Below are positions 61,681-64,000 of a stretch of DNA of 64,000 nt, piece after piece (position 1 is the stretch's first letter; the number at the start of each line of letters is the position of its first letter). Below the pieces are notes generated by a model that saw only the letters and a list, made by a program, of their open reading frames with translations, did no database searches and had not been told where the DNA came from. Origin of the DNA: Acheta domesticus (lineage: Eukaryota; Arthropoda; Insecta; Orthoptera; Gryllidae); contig JAHLJT010009436.1 of assembly GCA_031308135.1 (NCBI GenBank), positions 120,629,608 through 120,693,607 on the forward strand. The letters are read 5' to 3'. Both the position numbers and the translations under genes were made by a program.

Positions 61681-61879
61681 TGGGGACACTGCTCTAGCAG
61701 GACGGCTTGAGGCTGCTTTGTGCTATGCATGTGGACGCGCGAATCATTTAAATTTTCAGGGCATATTATTGTGTTACCGAGGAAGTGACTTCTTCGTAAG
61801 GTTCATCTTACCGTTTACCTATCTTATCTTACTTTTTACTTTCTTGCAAACTATGTAGTGCAGGGAACGTATTAAAATG

Positions 61880-62410
61880 CTGCGGCAAAAAGCGGCGATT
61901 TTTTCGCAGAAAAGCTCGTATTGTGGGCCCTGATATCCAAAAAGTAGATACTTCTTTTTCTTATGTCTAGTACACTACTTTATTTGACAAGCTGTACAGT
62001 CAAAATCCACTTTTTGCAGGTCCTTGATATCAAAAAATTAGTTGACGGCAAAACGTCCGTTCTTACTCAACGCTAGCTCCTAAACTTTTCAGACGATGTT
62101 CGTCAAAACTTATATTCCATGATCGATCTGGCCGAACACCAGACGTTGCGAATTTTAAATGGATATTTTCATTTTTGAGATACTTTACATCAAGCCATAA
62201 CAACAATTTCAAACTATTCTCAAAAATTTATCTACATTTTTGAATTATTTATTTTCTCGATTAAAGTAAAGGCCGTTTCAAATAATGGTGCCGTCTCATT
62301 TTCGTTGAACACTCTGAATTTTTGGAAAATTGCAAAAGTTACTATTAATGTGAGAAATAAACTGTTGCTGTAGTACTACTAGTTCATATAGTACCAGAGT
62401 GAAATTCATA
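61880..62410 (+). repeat. Old interspersed repeat, contiguous copy
   Basis: The uninterrupted version of the repeat split at 19110-19550 and 20960-21240, and present in reverse at 57060-57790. Landmarks are gcggcaaaa (61881), aggtccttgatatcaaaaaa (62019), acggcaaaacgtccgt (62045), gattaaagtaaagg (62260) and ctgaatttttggaaaattgc (62312). No coding capacity is seen. Confidence 0.6.
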
Positions 62411-64000
62411 AATGCATGTAATTTACAATATCTAGTTAATAAATGTATAACAAAGCAATAGCAGTTCTTGGAGATTTCGTCTTAGGTATATTTTCAATAT
62501 TTTCACATGAATATACTGAAGTACATCAGAACAATTCTGACATGTTCGTGTACTTCACAAATAAACATTGACGACGAAATTAATAAAGATGTGGCATTAT
62601 GTAACGTGTTTGCATAAGAACAGGACAAATTATATTATTTAATATTGTATTAGAACAATGCATGTATACAGAGACATTGTTATAAAAAGAAATGACAGAC
62701 AAGACACTCAAATTATTGCGTCCATAATTCGAAGTGAATTTAAAGTATTATATAAATAATTGAGAGAGGAGGAGGAAACATTACAATACGGAGAAACTTC
62801 GATAATAAAGAAATACCATTTACGTTCACCACCGCTGTTTATTGCTTAAAACCGAAATTTGAATACAACCACACACCAACTAACTGTGGTTAATACATAT
62901 ATGTTGTTTCTATCCAATAATTTTCAAAGACAATTAAATAACTTGCTGCATGTGCTTTATTTCATATTAATTTTTAATACAAATAATTCTTCATTTAACG
63001 TATTCATTGTTATTGAGTGAATATTGTTAAATGAATAATTATTTGTAACAAAACATAACACGAAACAAAGCACAAGCAGGGAGTTATTCAATTGTCTTTG
63101 AAAATTGTTGGCCAGAGACAACATATGTATCAAAAAAATTAACAGGAATAAAATAAAAATAACGGTGATTAAGAATTTATAGTCATTTTTTAAATGAAAT
63201 TTCATCACATGTAAACAATTTAAAAAATTCCCTTAGAGGATATTATGATACAGTCGGAGAGATCCAAGTCCATACAATTTCCACAGGACTCAAAAGAATT
63301 CGAAAATAATTAGATTGATTGAACAAAATATAGCATGTGTCCAGTTATTCACACAATTGTATTCCGTTTATTTGTACACATCACAAATATAACGATATAT
63401 GACATCCAGCACAACCAAGGTGATATTAAATACGAGTATTCCTTAATACCCGTCAACTACTGAGAAAAAATTACTCTTTAATTTTGAATACTTGCATTGA
63501 ATTAAAATCTAGCATTACTTGCTATATTCTTAGTATTTGGGCGTGCATTGTAATTAGTGTTATTATGGTACGTATATTTTATTACTTCTTTTACAAAGAT
63601 ACATGACACAATCAGAACGGAAACAAACAACTCACCTCGAATTGACTTACACCATTTCATAGATACCATCTCTATATAACCATTTATGTTTGAGAATTGT
63701 GTAATTATTTGTTACACGATAAGGAATATTAAATAAATACATTTATTTTCAAAGAAAAAATCTCTTCTTCTCGTAATACTAATAAAAGTATTGAAAACTG
63801 AAGAACTGAAATTTTCCAAATAAGAGAAACAAAATTAATTTTCAGCCAGAAGATTCCGGCAGAAAAATGAGACGGTTATAGTGATATTCTGAGGCCGCTC
63901 TGAAGTACTTTGAGGTTTTGCCATCGGGAGGCAAAAGATAATAAAGAAAAACTTAGCTGTTCAATATGTTTCGACTATTCAATAATAGCTGAAATTCTTT
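62411..64000. other. AT-rich intergenic DNA
   Basis: No gene, island or repeat recognised to the right edge. Confidence 0.4.

Noticed and set aside
1..64000. CRISPR arrays, operons, rRNA genes
   Set aside because: No regularly spaced short repeats, no bacterial-style gene packing and no rRNA-like sequence seen. The window is eukaryotic.

Overview
The window is a piece of an animal nuclear genome, most likely an arthropod and probably an insect. It has long AT-rich intergenic DNA, about thirty GC-rich CpG islands, tRNA-headed SINEs, broken LINE fragments and microsatellites. No operon-like coding layout is present. I cannot name the species.

The left end (1 to about 4,000) is different. It is extremely AT-rich and compact and carries four virus-like coding segments. 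On the minus strand, running off the left edge, is the N-terminal exonuclease half of a protein-primed family B DNA polymerase of the Polinton/Maverick/adintovirus kind, with one reading-frame break near its start. A divergent 111 bp gap separates it from a plus-strand acidic protein built of 17-residue repeats. Then comes a large inverted repeat whose right arm is an intact 105-codon gene (possibly a DNA-binding protein) and whose left arm is a decayed copy of it. I read this as an endogenous viral element or Polinton-like integrant whose remainder lies to the left. Its right junction should fall between about 4,000 and 4,230.

From about 4,200 to 64,000 I see essentially non-coding host sequence. 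The one other convincing open frame is a 160-codon intronless gene at 41,846-42,328, which I do not recognise. A nested transposon scar lies at 19.1-21.2 kb: an old interspersed repeat is split by a LINE whose 5' part is inverted, and that LINE holds a short segment with a hammerhead-ribozyme-like core. Related copies of the old repeat lie at 57.1-57.8 kb (opposite strand) and 61.9-62.4 kb. Two tRNA-related SINEs (41.3 and 50.6 kb), one hAT-like terminus (23.4 kb), an AAT microsatellite (23.0 kb) and a CT/CA microsatellite (47.8 kb) are clear.

The GC islands recur about every 2 kb. Several contain GGC expansions, G-quadruplex-capable runs or homeodomain-type TAATTA cores, and some end in a consensus splice donor. 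They may be promoters, untranslated first exons or enhancers of a regulatory landscape. I could not connect any of them into a coding gene, and the many overlapping GC-rich open frames in them look like composition artefacts.
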